Source of the DNA: Bacteroidales bacterium | GTDB lineage: Bacteria; Bacteroidota; Bacteroidia; Bacteroidales; UBA932 | Length of the DNA stretch: 36,353 nucleotides | Assembly: GCA_009781275.1 (NCBI GenBank) | Contig: WQYK01000002.1 | Coordinates: 1 to 36,353, forward strand | Direction: 5' to 3' | Part shown: one piece after another, positions 17,012-25,133 of the stretch | How positions within the stretch are numbered: the stretch's first letter is position 1 | Layout of the letters: every line of letters starts with the position of its first letter | Notes under the pieces: model-generated | Databases searched by the model: none | Seen by the model: the letters and a program-made list of their open reading frames with translations, nothing else | What the model was told of the DNA's origin: nothing | Made by a program: the position numbers and the translations under genes

Positions 17012-17704
17012 ATGTTCAAAGAAAAAATCATTATAGCCATTGACGGATACTCCTCTACCGGAAAAAGCAGCTTTGCCAGGGCAATTGCAGCCAAGTTGGG
17101 ATATACATATATAGATAGCGGCGCCATCTATAGAGCCATCACCTTTTTTGCCATCAAAAACGACTTGTTCAAAGAGGGTTGCGTTGATGAGGCAGCGTTG
17201 CTAAAGAGACTCCCTACCCTCTCCGTATCGTTTTCACCTCCCTCCCCTCCGGATGAGTCTGAAGTGTTGTTGGACGGTACCGATGTCTCACGGGAGATTA
17301 GGTCGCTTGCTGTGTCGGAGATGGTAAGCCCATTAAGCGCACTCCCTTTTGTACGGAATTATGTGGACGGGCTGTTGGAAAAATGGGGCGAACAAAAGGG
17401 GATTGTGATGGATGGACGGGACATTGGTACGGTGGTTTTCCCTCACGCCGAGCTTAAGATTTTTATGACGGCCACTCCGGAAGTTCGTGCACAAAGGCGT
17501 TACAGGGAGCTGCTGAGTCAGGGAGAGGCTCCTTCCTATGAGGACATTTTGAATAATCTTCAAAAACGGGACAATTTAGACCAGCACAGAACCCATGCCC
17601 CTTTGCGTTGCGCATCCGATGCCCTCGTTCTGGATAACTCCCAACTCACTCCACAAGAGCAGATGCAATGGATAGAACAGATTCTTGCGGAACGCTGGGG
17701 TTAA
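17012..17704 (+). CDS. cmk: Cytidylate kinase
   Basis: 230 residues from ATG 17012 (MFKEKIIIAIDGYSSTGKSS). Phosphorylates CMP and dCMP with ATP. P-loop GYSSTGKSS; substrate-binding YIDSGAIYRAIT, VSREIRSLAVSEMVSPLSALP, and MDGRDIGTVVFPHAELKIFMTA; lid-region RAQRRYREL and RDNLDQHRTHAPLR. All are diagnostic of bacterial Cmk. The upstream extension to 16901 crosses the promoter and the response-regulator start, so I reject it. The 3' end overlaps ispH by 37 nt. Confidence 0.96.
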   Translation: MFKEKIIIAIDGYSSTGKSSFARAIAAKLGYTYIDSGAIYRAITFFAIKNDLFKEGCVDEAALLKRLPTLSVSFSPPSPPDESEVLLDGTDVSREIRSLAVSEMVSPLSALPFVRNYVDGLLEKWGEQKGIVMDGRDIGTVVFPHAELKIFMTATPEVRAQRRYRELLSQGEAPSYEDILNNLQKRDNLDQHRTHAPLRCASDALVLDNSQLTPQEQMQWIEQILAERWG

Positions 17705-18573
17705 CGGTCTCTGTTGACTCCCATTCGGGGTTTTGCTACGGAGTGGTGCGCGCCATCAGAGAGGCAGAGCGCCATCTTAATCAAGATACTCCGTTGTATT
17801 CTCTTGGCGCCATTGTGCACAACAATGAAGAGTTGACCAGACTGTGCGCCATTGGACTCCATGCCATTGAGCCTGAAGAGCTATCCACCCTCTATAACCA
17901 AACCATCATTATTCGCGCCCATGGAGAGCCTCCCGACACTTACGCAATAGCGCACAAGCAAAAACTTACCATCATTGACTGTACCTGCCCGGTAGTGCTC
18001 AAACTTCAAAAAAAGATTAAGGACGAGCACGCACGCATTGCCCCCATCAACGGGCAAATCGCCATCTTTGGAAAAGTGGGGCATGCCGAAATCAACGGGC
18101 TTGTGGGACAAGTGGATGGAGATGCCCGCATCATTGAGCACAGTAGTCAAATTGAGCAGATAGACTATAGTCGACCACTCTCCCTTTTTGCCCAAACCAC
18201 ACAAGATCCCATTGCATTTTTAACGCTTTGCCGCAATATTGAGGAGCAGTACCAACAACATGGAGTTGACCCTGCCTCCTGTTTTAGAGCCTTTAACACC
18301 ATCTGTAAGCAGGTTGCCGAAAGGAGGCCGATTTTGCATCAATTTGCAAAAAGTCACCACACCCTCATCTTTGTAAGCGGTAGAGAGAGTTCCAACGGAA
18401 AAGTTTTGTTTGAAGCGTGTAAAGAGGCTAACCCTCACTCTTTTCATATTGAAAATAGTACCGAACTTTGTCGTGATTGGTTCTCCGCCAAAACTTTGGT
18501 AGGTGTTTGCGGCGCTACTTCCACGCCCAAATGGTTGATGGACGAGGTCGCACAAGCCATTAAAAAGATGTAG
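17668..18573 (+). CDS. ispH: 4-hydroxy-3-methylbut-2-enyl diphosphate reductase
   Basis: 301 residues. Iron-sulfur enzyme of the last MEP isoprenoid step, making IPP and DMAPP. The three cluster cysteines are visible: GFCYGVVRAI, DCTCPVVLK and VGVCGATSTP. Substrate-binding histidines are in VHNNEE, RAHGEP and GHAE. The start ATG at 17668 lies 37 nt inside cmk. It adds about 13 residues before the conserved VSVDSHSGFCYG and no other ATG or GTG is available, so the overlap is accepted. Next gene starts after 4 nt. Confidence 0.95.
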   Translation: MDRTDSCGTLGLTVSVDSHSGFCYGVVRAIREAERHLNQDTPLYSLGAIVHNNEELTRLCAIGLHAIEPEELSTLYNQTIIIRAHGEPPDTYAIAHKQKLTIIDCTCPVVLKLQKKIKDEHARIAPINGQIAIFGKVGHAEINGLVGQVDGDARIIEHSSQIEQIDYSRPLSLFAQTTQDPIAFLTLCRNIEEQYQQHGVDPASCFRAFNTICKQVAERRPILHQFAKSHHTLIFVSGRESSNGKVLFEACKEANPHSFHIENSTELCRDWFSAKTLVGVCGATSTPKWLMDEVAQAIKKM

Positions 18574-18577
18574 GACG

Positions 18578-20356
18578 ATGATGGTTGCAGAGATCCTCTT
18601 TCCCATGGCGCTGCCGGGCACACTAAGCTATCGAATCTCAGAAAAGGAGGGAGCGACCCTCTCTGTGGGTACTTTTGTCAGGGCTCCTGTGGGAAACCGC
18701 ACCTATTTGGGTATTGTCCACGCCATCCACGCTTCCTGCGACACTTCTCACCTCCCCAACCTTAAGTTCATTACCTCCGTCGAATCTCATCTAATCCCCG
18801 TAAGTCCTAAGAGAATCGAATTATGGAACTGGATTTCTGAATACTACATGTGCTGTTTAGGAGAGGTGATGAAAGCAGCCACAATCACCGGACTTCCCAT
18901 CCGTCACACACCGGCATCGGAGAAACAGGTGGCCGATTGCGACCTTTCCCATATAGCCCTCTCCACACTCTCTCCTCAACAATCAGAGGCATTCCAACAA
19001 ATTCAAGAATGTCTTGTACCTTCCCGGGTGGTGTTGCTTCAAAGTGTTCGCAAAAAAACAGAAATCTACCATCACCTGCTAAAGCAAGCGTTGATTTCCG
19101 GCAAAAGCGTCCTCTTTTTGTTGCCCGAAATTGGGGTCAGCGAGCAATTTTATCAGCAACTCAAATCGCTGTTTGGAGCACGAGCCTATCTCTTTCACTC
19201 CGGCCTGACATCCGTCCAACGGCGAAATATGTTACAAGAGATGGCACAACAAACAGAGCCGATTATTGTAACGGGATTACGTTCTTCTCTTTTACTGATC
19301 GATTTAGAGAAGTTCGATCTGATTATTGTGGACGAAGAGCAAGACGTATCGTACAAACAGACCGACCCCGCCCCGCGTTTTCATGCAAGGGACTTGGCAG
19401 TTGTGGCAGGACATCTTTACCGGATACCCATATTGTTGGGAACTTCCTGCGCCAGTTTGGAGAGTGAATACAACATTAGGACAGGTAAATATCTGCGTAT
19501 CAAAATTGATGAGTCGGATATTGTCACGCCCCACACAGAAGTGATCGACACATCACGGTTGTATAAGAAAAAACAGATGGAAGGCATGATCTCTCATCCC
19601 CTTTTGCAAGCGCTGACCCAAAACCTGACCCAACAAAAGCAGGCGTTGCTTTTTTGCCGACGATGCGCACTGTTGCAGGAGCAGTTGCAATCACTGATCC
19701 CCTTTGCCCGGATCGCCCGACTGGATGAAGATCACACGCCAGCAGCGCTCCGCAGCTTATTGCAAAAGTTTGCCCAAAAAGAGATTGACCTGCTCATTGG
19801 AACGCAAACCATCCACAAAGGGCTATCATTTAACAACATTGGCGTTGTCGGCATATTAGAAGCAGACAAACAGCTTTCCCGACACGACTTTAGAGCACAT
19901 GAACGCGCCTATCAGATATTCATCATGTTGTCCCATCGAATGGAGAGCCCCCCCCTCATCTTTCTTCAAACCGCTCAAGCCGACCACGCATTTTTTAGCC
20001 ACTTTACCCACGGTGATAACGAAAACTTTATCTTAGAACAGCTTCAGGAACGAAAAGAGTTTGGATACCCCCCCTTTACACGCATCATCGCGCTGCGTTT
20101 TAAACACCGCGCTCCCCAAATCTCCCTCGAAGCCGCCCAACAGTGTGCAAATGAGTTAACCAAAACCGGCATCACCCACATCAGCGGCCCCTTCTCTGCC
20201 TACACCCCCAACGCCAAACTCCACACCCAACTGCTTTGGATTCACCTGCCACGCCACTTGGATGGGAACGCGCTAAAAAAGAGACTCTACGAAAAAATCA
20301 CGACGTACTCCTTTCCCAAAGGGGGGGTTATTCAGATTGATGTTGATCCGTATTGA
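18578..20356 (+). CDS. priA: PriA-like primosomal protein with degenerate helicase motifs
   Basis: 592 residues, against about 730-830 for normal PriA. The N-terminal DNA-binding domain is recognisable (LPGTLSYRI, VGTFVRAPVGNRTYLGIV). The helicase frame is in the right order: motif Ia LLPEIGVS (181-188), Ib FHSGLTSVQR, RSS..L near 235, motif II VDEEQDVSYK (251-260), motif III GTSCASLES (288-296), motif V GTQTIHKGLSFNN (408-420), then DFRAHERAYQ. The Walker A GVTGSGKTE is replaced by QSVRKKTE (155-162), two residues shorter. The eight-Cys zinc region is deleted, leaving CRRC at 360-363. Motif VI QVAGRAGR reads IMLSHRM. The C-terminal domain is complete, ending IDVDPY. The frame is uninterrupted, so the protein is probably made. 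It is likely a primosome loader without ATP-driven unwinding. Confidence 0.85.
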   Translation: MMVAEILFPMALPGTLSYRISEKEGATLSVGTFVRAPVGNRTYLGIVHAIHASCDTSHLPNLKFITSVESHLIPVSPKRIELWNWISEYYMCCLGEVMKAATITGLPIRHTPASEKQVADCDLSHIALSTLSPQQSEAFQQIQECLVPSRVVLLQSVRKKTEIYHHLLKQALISGKSVLFLLPEIGVSEQFYQQLKSLFGARAYLFHSGLTSVQRRNMLQEMAQQTEPIIVTGLRSSLLLIDLEKFDLIIVDEEQDVSYKQTDPAPRFHARDLAVVAGHLYRIPILLGTSCASLESEYNIRTGKYLRIKIDESDIVTPHTEVIDTSRLYKKKQMEGMISHPLLQALTQNLTQQKQALLFCRRCALLQEQLQSLIPFARIARLDEDHTPAALRSLLQKFAQKEIDLLIGTQTIHKGLSFNNIGVVGILEADKQLSRHDFRAHERAYQIFIMLSHRMESPPLIFLQTAQADHAFFSHFTHGDNENFILEQLQERKEFGYPPFTRIIALRFKHRAPQISLEAAQQCANELTKTGITHISGPFSAYTPNAKLHTQLLWIHLPRHLDGNALKKRLYEKITTYSFPKGGVIQIDVDPY

Positions 20357-20357
20357 T
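20336..20357 (+). repeat. priA 3'-end direct repeat, copy 1
   Basis: 22 nt covering the last six sense codons of priA plus the stop (Ile-Asp-Val-Asp-Pro-Tyr-stop). An almost identical copy occurs at 21370-21391 behind the Rpn-family gene; the only difference is CCG here versus CCT there, both Pro. Confidence 0.8.
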
Positions 20358-20471
20358 GTAATTTCAATATCTTGCACAAATCGACAATCAATGCTAAATT
20401 TCAAGGGCTTTTGGATAAAAACGGAGAAGAATTTTGTTTCAGGGGATGGCCGGCTTAAGAGGGCAGGCATT

Positions 20472-20501
20472 TTTGTAAGTCAAAAAAAAAAGATACCTTT
20501 G
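20472..20501 (+). promoter_or_regulatory. Promoter for the Rpn-family gene
   Basis: -33 element TTTG 20472-20475 and -7 element TACCTTTG 20494-20501, separated by 18 nt; a good Bacteroidota promoter. ATG is 25 nt downstream. The rest of 20358-20525 contains no gene that I can support. Confidence 0.65.
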
Positions 20502-20525
20502 GGGCGAATCTAAACAGCAGATGTC

Positions 20526-21365
20526 ATGGCTCACTATCTTGACCCCAAAAATGATTTAACATTCAAACGTGTTTTCGGCGAACACAAGCATCTTTGTATA
20601 AGTTTAATCAACAGCATGTTGCCGCTTGAAAAACCTGTGGTTAATATTGAATACCAATCCGGCGAGTTGATACCAAGATTGACAGATGTATTGCGCAATA
20701 CGATTGTAGATGTGCGCTGTACCGATTCTGACAATCGTCAATTTATTGTTGAAATGCAGCTGTACTGGTCAGAAAGTTTCAAGAGCCGCGTACTGCTTAA
20801 CGCCTCCAAGGCTTATGTGATGCAGTTGGACAAAGCTCAAGAGTTTGAACTACTTCAACCGGTATATGCCTTAAATTTTGTAAATGATAAATTTGAGAAA
20901 TCACCAGAAATGGCAAACGAGTATTATCACTATTACAAGATTGTAAATATCAGGAATACAGAAAAACAAATTGAGGGGTTGGAGTTTCTTTTTGTTGAGC
21001 TACCCAAGTTTGTGCCACAAAATCGTGCTGAGAAGAAACTTCATGAGTTGTGGATGCGTTTTTTTACAGAGATCAACGAAAACACAAAAGAAATTCCTGT
21101 GGAGTTGTTAGACAATGAGTTCACTCACGAAGCTATAGAATATTTAGAGAAAGCCGCTTACACAAAAGAGCAATTAGAGGTGTACGACAAATGGAAAATT
21201 GCGGCAATGACAGAGCGTAGTGCCTTAAAAGATGCACGAAAAGAGGGAGTCATGGAAGGGATAAAAGAAATTGCTCTAAAAATGTTAAAAAAAGGAGTGT
21301 CTATCAATGAAATTTGTGATTATACAGGCTTATCCCAAGAAAAAGTCAAGGAACTCTCTTCCTGA
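20526..21365 (+). CDS. Rpn-family recombination-promoting nuclease / PD-(D/E)XK transposase-like protein
   Basis: 279 residues, complete. Begins with the family hallmark YLDPKNDLTFKRVFG. The PD-(D/E)XK core is Asp62 (IVDVRC), Glu76 and Gln78 (FIVEMQ), followed by FKSRVLLNASKAYVMQL, as in the PDDEXK_2 family. The C-terminus has a helical region and a resolvase-like helix-turn-helix (ALKMLKKGVSINEICDYTGLS). E. coli RpnA relatives are DNA nucleases that raise RecA-independent recombination; Bacteroidales often hold many copies. It is a single gene with its own promoter between priA and the lipid kinase, flanked by a duplicated priA end, so it was probably acquired. Confidence 0.88.
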   Translation: MAHYLDPKNDLTFKRVFGEHKHLCISLINSMLPLEKPVVNIEYQSGELIPRLTDVLRNTIVDVRCTDSDNRQFIVEMQLYWSESFKSRVLLNASKAYVMQLDKAQEFELLQPVYALNFVNDKFEKSPEMANEYYHYYKIVNIRNTEKQIEGLEFLFVELPKFVPQNRAEKKLHELWMRFFTEINENTKEIPVELLDNEFTHEAIEYLEKAAYTKEQLEVYDKWKIAAMTERSALKDARKEGVMEGIKEIALKMLKKGVSINEICDYTGLSQEKVKELSS

Positions 21366-21369
21366 CTAT

Positions 21370-21391
21370 ATTGATGTTGATCCTTATTGAT
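21370..21391 (+). repeat. priA 3'-end direct repeat, copy 2
   Basis: Second 22-nt copy, 5 nt after the stop of the Rpn-family gene and 1,034 nt from copy 1. Still encodes Ile-Asp-Val-Asp-Pro-Tyr-stop in one frame. 21392-21451 holds no further gene; it is AT-rich. Confidence 0.8.
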
Positions 21392-21451
21392 TTTGCAACA
21401 AAAGTAGCTAATATTTTTGTAACTAACAAAAATGCAACATTGCATCAGTCT

Positions 21452-22399
21452 CTAAATCTGACACTTTCTCCCAACCACCACATGAAGAGAACGTGGCAAC
21501 ACCTCAAAAGAGAAGGGAGAGTATCCCAACGCTTCGCCATCAATTTCGATAGGGCCTGCGGGAAAAGTTTCGATACGAATCGACTTCCCCTGCGCATGTT
21601 TCACTTTGGGGTATTGGTAAATCTTTCCGTCAAACAGGTGTTTAAAATGGCGAAGCATCCAAATTTTGCTCGCCTTGCAGATGAGGGTTAGATCCATAAG
21701 TCCATCGTTGACTTCTGCGTAGGGCATCTGAATCATTCCTCCGCCATTGTATTTACCAATCCCTACAGTCGCCGAAAAAACTTTTCCGTCAAAAAAGAGC
21801 CGCTCGTCCACAAAAACTTTAAAATGTGTGGCACGATGGCCCAGCAACAACTTAAAAATAGTCCGCAAATAGAGCCGTTTGCCCATACGCCCCTCGTCTC
21901 TTAGGCGGTTGTATTCACGACTTACTCTGGCGTCAAAGCCAAGTCCGGAGACATTAGCCATGTACCGTACCTGAGGCACGCGCGTCTCCACAAAAGAGAC
22001 TTTTCCTATATCCTGAAGTACGGTGCGGTATTCTGCCATGGCCTGTACCGCCTCGTTGTAGGTATGCGGAATTCCAAACATGCGCACCCAATCATTACCC
22101 GTTCCGGTAGGAATCACAGAGAGGGTAATTTCTGACGGGGCAACCTCTTTTTGATGAAAAATGCCATTCACCACTTCATGCACCGTACCATCTCCCCCCA
22201 CAGCGACCAATCGACGGTATCCATCACGCAACGCTTTTACTGCAAGCTCTACGGCATGATATTTGTGCTCAGTAAAAACACAGGTAAACAAGATGCCCGC
22301 CCTGTTCATTTGGTTTGAAATAACCGGCCAGTCGCTCAAACCGCGACCCGAGCCCGCTTTTGGGTTTACAATGACCATCCATGCAATTTGTTGTACCAT
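21452..22399 (-). CDS. Diacylglycerol/lipid kinase of the YegS/DagK family
   Basis: 315 residues from ATG 22399. A GTG at 22423 is inside the promoter element, so I reject it. DAGK catalytic motifs: IVNPKAGSGRG near the N-terminus, VAVGGDGTVHEVVNGI (the GGDGT nucleotide loop), PTGTGNDWVRMF, and C-terminal substrate-domain segments YMANVSGLGFDARV and IEIDGEALG. Soluble lipid kinases of this type phosphorylate diacylglycerol or similar lipids at the inner membrane; the exact lipid is not readable from sequence. Divergent from parA. Confidence 0.92.
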   Translation of the reverse strand: MVQQIAWMVIVNPKAGSGRGLSDWPVISNQMNRAGILFTCVFTEHKYHAVELAVKALRDGYRRLVAVGGDGTVHEVVNGIFHQKEVAPSEITLSVIPTGTGNDWVRMFGIPHTYNEAVQAMAEYRTVLQDIGKVSFVETRVPQVRYMANVSGLGFDARVSREYNRLRDEGRMGKRLYLRTIFKLLLGHRATHFKVFVDERLFFDGKVFSATVGIGKYNGGGMIQMPYAEVNDGLMDLTLICKASKIWMLRHFKHLFDGKIYQYPKVKHAQGKSIRIETFPAGPIEIDGEALGYSPFSFEVLPRSLHVVVGRKCQI

Positions 22400-22422
22400 A
22401 TCAGTTAAAAAAAAACGATGCA

Positions 22423-22430
22423 CAAAAGTA
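22423..22430 (-). promoter_or_regulatory. Promoter -7 element for the lipid kinase gene
   Basis: TACTTTTG on the minus strand, 24 nt upstream of the ATG at 22399; perfect TAnnTTTG. Confidence 0.55.
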
Positions 22431-22461
22431 AGATAAATAGTATTTGCTGGAAAAGATTTCG

Positions 22462-22469
22462 TATTTTTG
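22462..22469 (+). promoter_or_regulatory. Promoter -7 element for the parA operon
   Basis: TATTTTTG, 23 nt before the parA ATG at 22492. TTTG at 22443 could be a -33 element, but the spacing (15 nt) is short. Confidence 0.5.
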
Positions 22470-22491
22470 CCACGATATACATTATAAAACT

Positions 22492-23256
22492 ATGGGAAGA
22501 ATTATAGCCATTGCCAATCAAAAGGGAGGAGTCGGAAAGACCACTACCGCCATCAATCTTGCAGCCTCTTTAGCTGTCATGGAAAAAAAAGTCCTATTAG
22601 TCGACGCTGATCCACAGGCCAATACGACTTCTGGACTCAACATTGATCCTAATTCAGTAACAACAAGTCTATATGAATGCTTGATCGGAGAGACTCCCCT
22701 GGAAAGAGCATGCTGTGATACCGCCATCAAAGGACTAAAACTTATTGCTTCCCAAATCGACCTGGTTGGTGCCGAAGTCGAATTGCTCAACACCCCTGAC
22801 CGGGAAAAAATGCTCAAGCAACTCTTGGCAAACATTTCTGACCAATTTGATTTTCTCATTATCGACTGCTCCCCTTCTTTAGGTCTCATCACTGTTAATG
22901 CGCTTACGGCTGCTGATTCCATTGTTATTCCCGTTCAGTGTGAATTCTTTGCTTTAGAAGGTTTAGGAAAACTACTTCACACAGTTAAACTGATACAAAC
23001 AAACCTCAATCCCAATTTAGAGATCGAAGGATTTTTACTCACCATGTACGATGCCCGCCTCAGGCTTGCCAATCAGGTTGTCGATGAAGTGCGCCATCAC
23101 TTTGGAGACATGGTGTTTCATACTGTTATTCAGCGAAACGTACGCTTAAGCGAATCGCCTTCTCATGGGAAACCGGTCATCTTATACGACGCCGTATCAA
23201 TCGGTGCAAACAACTACCTTAGCTTAGCTAAAGAAATTATCAAAAAGCATTCATAG
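22492..23256 (+). CDS. parA: Chromosome-partition ATPase ParA/Soj
   Basis: 254 residues from ATG 22492 (MGRIIAIANQKGGVGKTT); the upstream extension crosses the promoter. Deviant Walker A KGGVGKTT with the signature lysine (Lys11), LLVDADPQANTTSG (A'), and Walker B FLIIDCSPSLGL. ATP-dependent dimer binds DNA nonspecifically and drives ParB-parS segregation. Chromosomal rather than plasmid type: no N-terminal HTH, and gene order parA-parB-DUF5683-transglycosylase matches Bacteroidales chromosomes. parB follows after 20 nt. Confidence 0.96.
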   Translation: MGRIIAIANQKGGVGKTTTAINLAASLAVMEKKVLLVDADPQANTTSGLNIDPNSVTTSLYECLIGETPLERACCDTAIKGLKLIASQIDLVGAEVELLNTPDREKMLKQLLANISDQFDFLIIDCSPSLGLITVNALTAADSIVIPVQCEFFALEGLGKLLHTVKLIQTNLNPNLEIEGFLLTMYDARLRLANQVVDEVRHHFGDMVFHTVIQRNVRLSESPSHGKPVILYDAVSIGANNYLSLAKEIIKKHS

Positions 23257-23276
23257 ATTAATCATAGAAAAATCAC

Positions 23277-24182
23277 ATGGCCAAACAAAATGCACTTGGG
23301 AAAGGACTTGGAGCGCTCATTTCTGAAGCCAACGCACAAGCTGCGCGTGCACCAAGGGATATCTCTACTCCTTTTGACACAGAGGGGATCAACACCGTTG
23401 CCCTCTCAGAAATCGAAGTCAATCCCTATCAACCTCGTGACAACTTTGATCAAGAAGCATTAGGAGAACTTGCCGAGTCCATTCGAACACTGGGACTCAT
23501 CACCCCCATCACAGTTAGGTTGATCTCTCCCGGAAAATATCAGCTCATAAGCGGAGAACGCCGTTGTCGTGCCGCTCAGATGGCGGGCCTTACCCATCTA
23601 CCCGCTTACGTCCGTCAAGCAAATGATCAAGGCATGCTGGAGATGGCTTTGGTTGAAAATCTTCAGCGGGAAGATCTCAATGCCATAGAAATTGCTCTTG
23701 GTTTTCAACGCCTGATCGATGAGTGCAACCTTACTCAGGAAGCTATGGCAGACCGTGTTGGCAAAAATCGCACCACAGTTACCAACTACCTCCGTCTTCT
23801 TAAATTGCCTCCGGAAATTCAATTAGCGCTTCGTAAAGACAGGCTTACCATGGGACATGCCCGCGCCCTGCTCTCCATAAACAGCAAAGAGCAGCAATTA
23901 GCGCTTACTGAGCAAATACTTGAGAAAGGACTCTCTGTCCGTCAGATAGAAGCTTTTGCAAAAAGCGCAAAAATGCCCAAGCCCACTTCGAGAGGAGGAG
24001 GAAAGACTCCTCCTGATTTGCCCGAAACCTACTTCTCTTTTGTCGAAAAAGTGGGGCAATATTTTAATAATGAGATCAATTTTAAACGAACTACCCGTGG
24101 AACGGCAGTCATTACCATACATGTTTCTAACGACAGACAGGTTGAAAATTTTCTCCATGTTTTAGAATTTCTCAAAAAATAG
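23277..24182 (+). CDS. parB: Chromosome-partition protein ParB/Spo0J
   Basis: 301 residues. N-terminal ParA-interaction segment LGKGLGALIS. CTP-binding ParB domain with NPYQPRDNF, LISGERRCRAAQMAG (GERRxRA motif) and LVENLQREDLNAIEIA. Helix-turn-helix for parS around LTQEAMADRVGKNRTTVTNYLRLL. C-terminal dimerisation segment ends VENFLHVLEFLKK. ParB loads on parS as a CTP-gated clamp. No parS close to the consensus (TGTTTCACGTGAAACA) was seen in this window, so its sites lie elsewhere. Confidence 0.96.
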   Translation: MAKQNALGKGLGALISEANAQAARAPRDISTPFDTEGINTVALSEIEVNPYQPRDNFDQEALGELAESIRTLGLITPITVRLISPGKYQLISGERRCRAAQMAGLTHLPAYVRQANDQGMLEMALVENLQREDLNAIEIALGFQRLIDECNLTQEAMADRVGKNRTTVTNYLRLLKLPPEIQLALRKDRLTMGHARALLSINSKEQQLALTEQILEKGLSVRQIEAFAKSAKMPKPTSRGGGKTPPDLPETYFSFVEKVGQYFNNEINFKRTTRGTAVITIHVSNDRQVENFLHVLEFLKK

Positions 24183-24185
24183 ATC

Positions 24186-25124
24186 GTGCGCCGCTTTTTC
24201 CTGTTTTCTATATGCTGTTTCATCATGATCCTTCCGGCGAAAGCACAATTTGGGCAAAGCGGCGGATTCAACACAGACCCGACACGGCAACAAAATAGCA
24301 GCCAAAGCGACTCACTTCAACATGAACCTCAGACCCACGAATCTTTTAAGATAAAGACTTACATTACCTCTTTACAATGGGTCAAAGACTCTTCCGGAGT
24401 CGGGAAGAGACAAAAAGATACCTTAGAGATCACCCGAATGTTTAGCGCCGCCGTTGTGTTGCCAGGATATAGTCAAGTTTATAACCGACAATATTGGAAA
24501 CTCCCGATTGTATACGGCGCCATTGGTTCCTCTCTATATTTTGGGTATAAGAATAACCTTAAGTTTTTAGAAACAGACAACGACCGATATGCAAAAAACC
24601 GGGATCTGCTCTATACAGGCGCTTTTTTGGCTTACTGGGGCACCTTGCTGGACGGAGTGATCAGCTACAAATCGACAATAGACATTTTACCCGGACGCGC
24701 TTCACTCTACTCTGCCCTCATTCCAGGATTAGGACAGGCATACAATGGGGACTATTGGAAAATACCCATTTATTGTGGGGGGCTCATGATCTGCGGATAT
24801 TTTATCCAGTTCAATAATATGCAGTACCAGCGATACAGAAATGACTACAATAATCCCAACTATACAGGTCATCATTCCTCTGATAACTTAAAATGGTATA
24901 GGGATCTTTCTCGCCGCTACCGCGACTACGCCATTCTTGCAGGGGGTTTGGTTTATGCCCTTACGATTATTGATGCCAATATATTTGCCTACTTTAACGA
25001 CTTTGATGTCAGCGACGACCTCACCATCAATATCCGGCCCGGGTTTATTGAACCCGTTGGTGCCCGCTTTGCAACAAACACTCAATCGCTACCGGTAGGA
25101 CTTACCATGAAAATATCCTTTTAA
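24186..25124 (+). CDS. DUF5683-domain membrane/periplasmic protein
   Basis: 312 residues from GTG 24186, 3 nt after parB. A signal peptide (ends about ILPAKA) is followed by a polar Gln/Ser-rich stretch, then the DUF5683 core: MFSAAVVLPGYSQVYNRQYWKLPIVYGAIG and a second, repeat-like LIPGLGQAYNGDYWKIPIYCGGL. Both halves have the G-x-GQ-x-YN-x-x-YWK-x-PI pattern, so the domain is an internal duplication. Family function is unknown; it is conserved between parB and the LysM transglycosylase in Bacteroidales, which suggests a role in cell-envelope growth linked to division. Confidence 0.85.
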   Translation: MRRFFLFSICCFIMILPAKAQFGQSGGFNTDPTRQQNSSQSDSLQHEPQTHESFKIKTYITSLQWVKDSSGVGKRQKDTLEITRMFSAAVVLPGYSQVYNRQYWKLPIVYGAIGSSLYFGYKNNLKFLETDNDRYAKNRDLLYTGAFLAYWGTLLDGVISYKSTIDILPGRASLYSALIPGLGQAYNGDYWKIPIYCGGLMICGYFIQFNNMQYQRYRNDYNNPNYTGHHSSDNLKWYRDLSRRYRDYAILAGGLVYALTIIDANIFAYFNDFDVSDDLTINIRPGFIEPVGARFATNTQSLPVGLTMKISF

Positions 25125-25133
25125 ACATACACC

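Noticed and set aside
21399-21419. TACTTTTG (minus) and TATTTTTG (plus) promoter-like elements after the Rpn gene
   Set aside because: No gene follows on either strand in the right direction; the region is AT-rich and matches by chance are likely.
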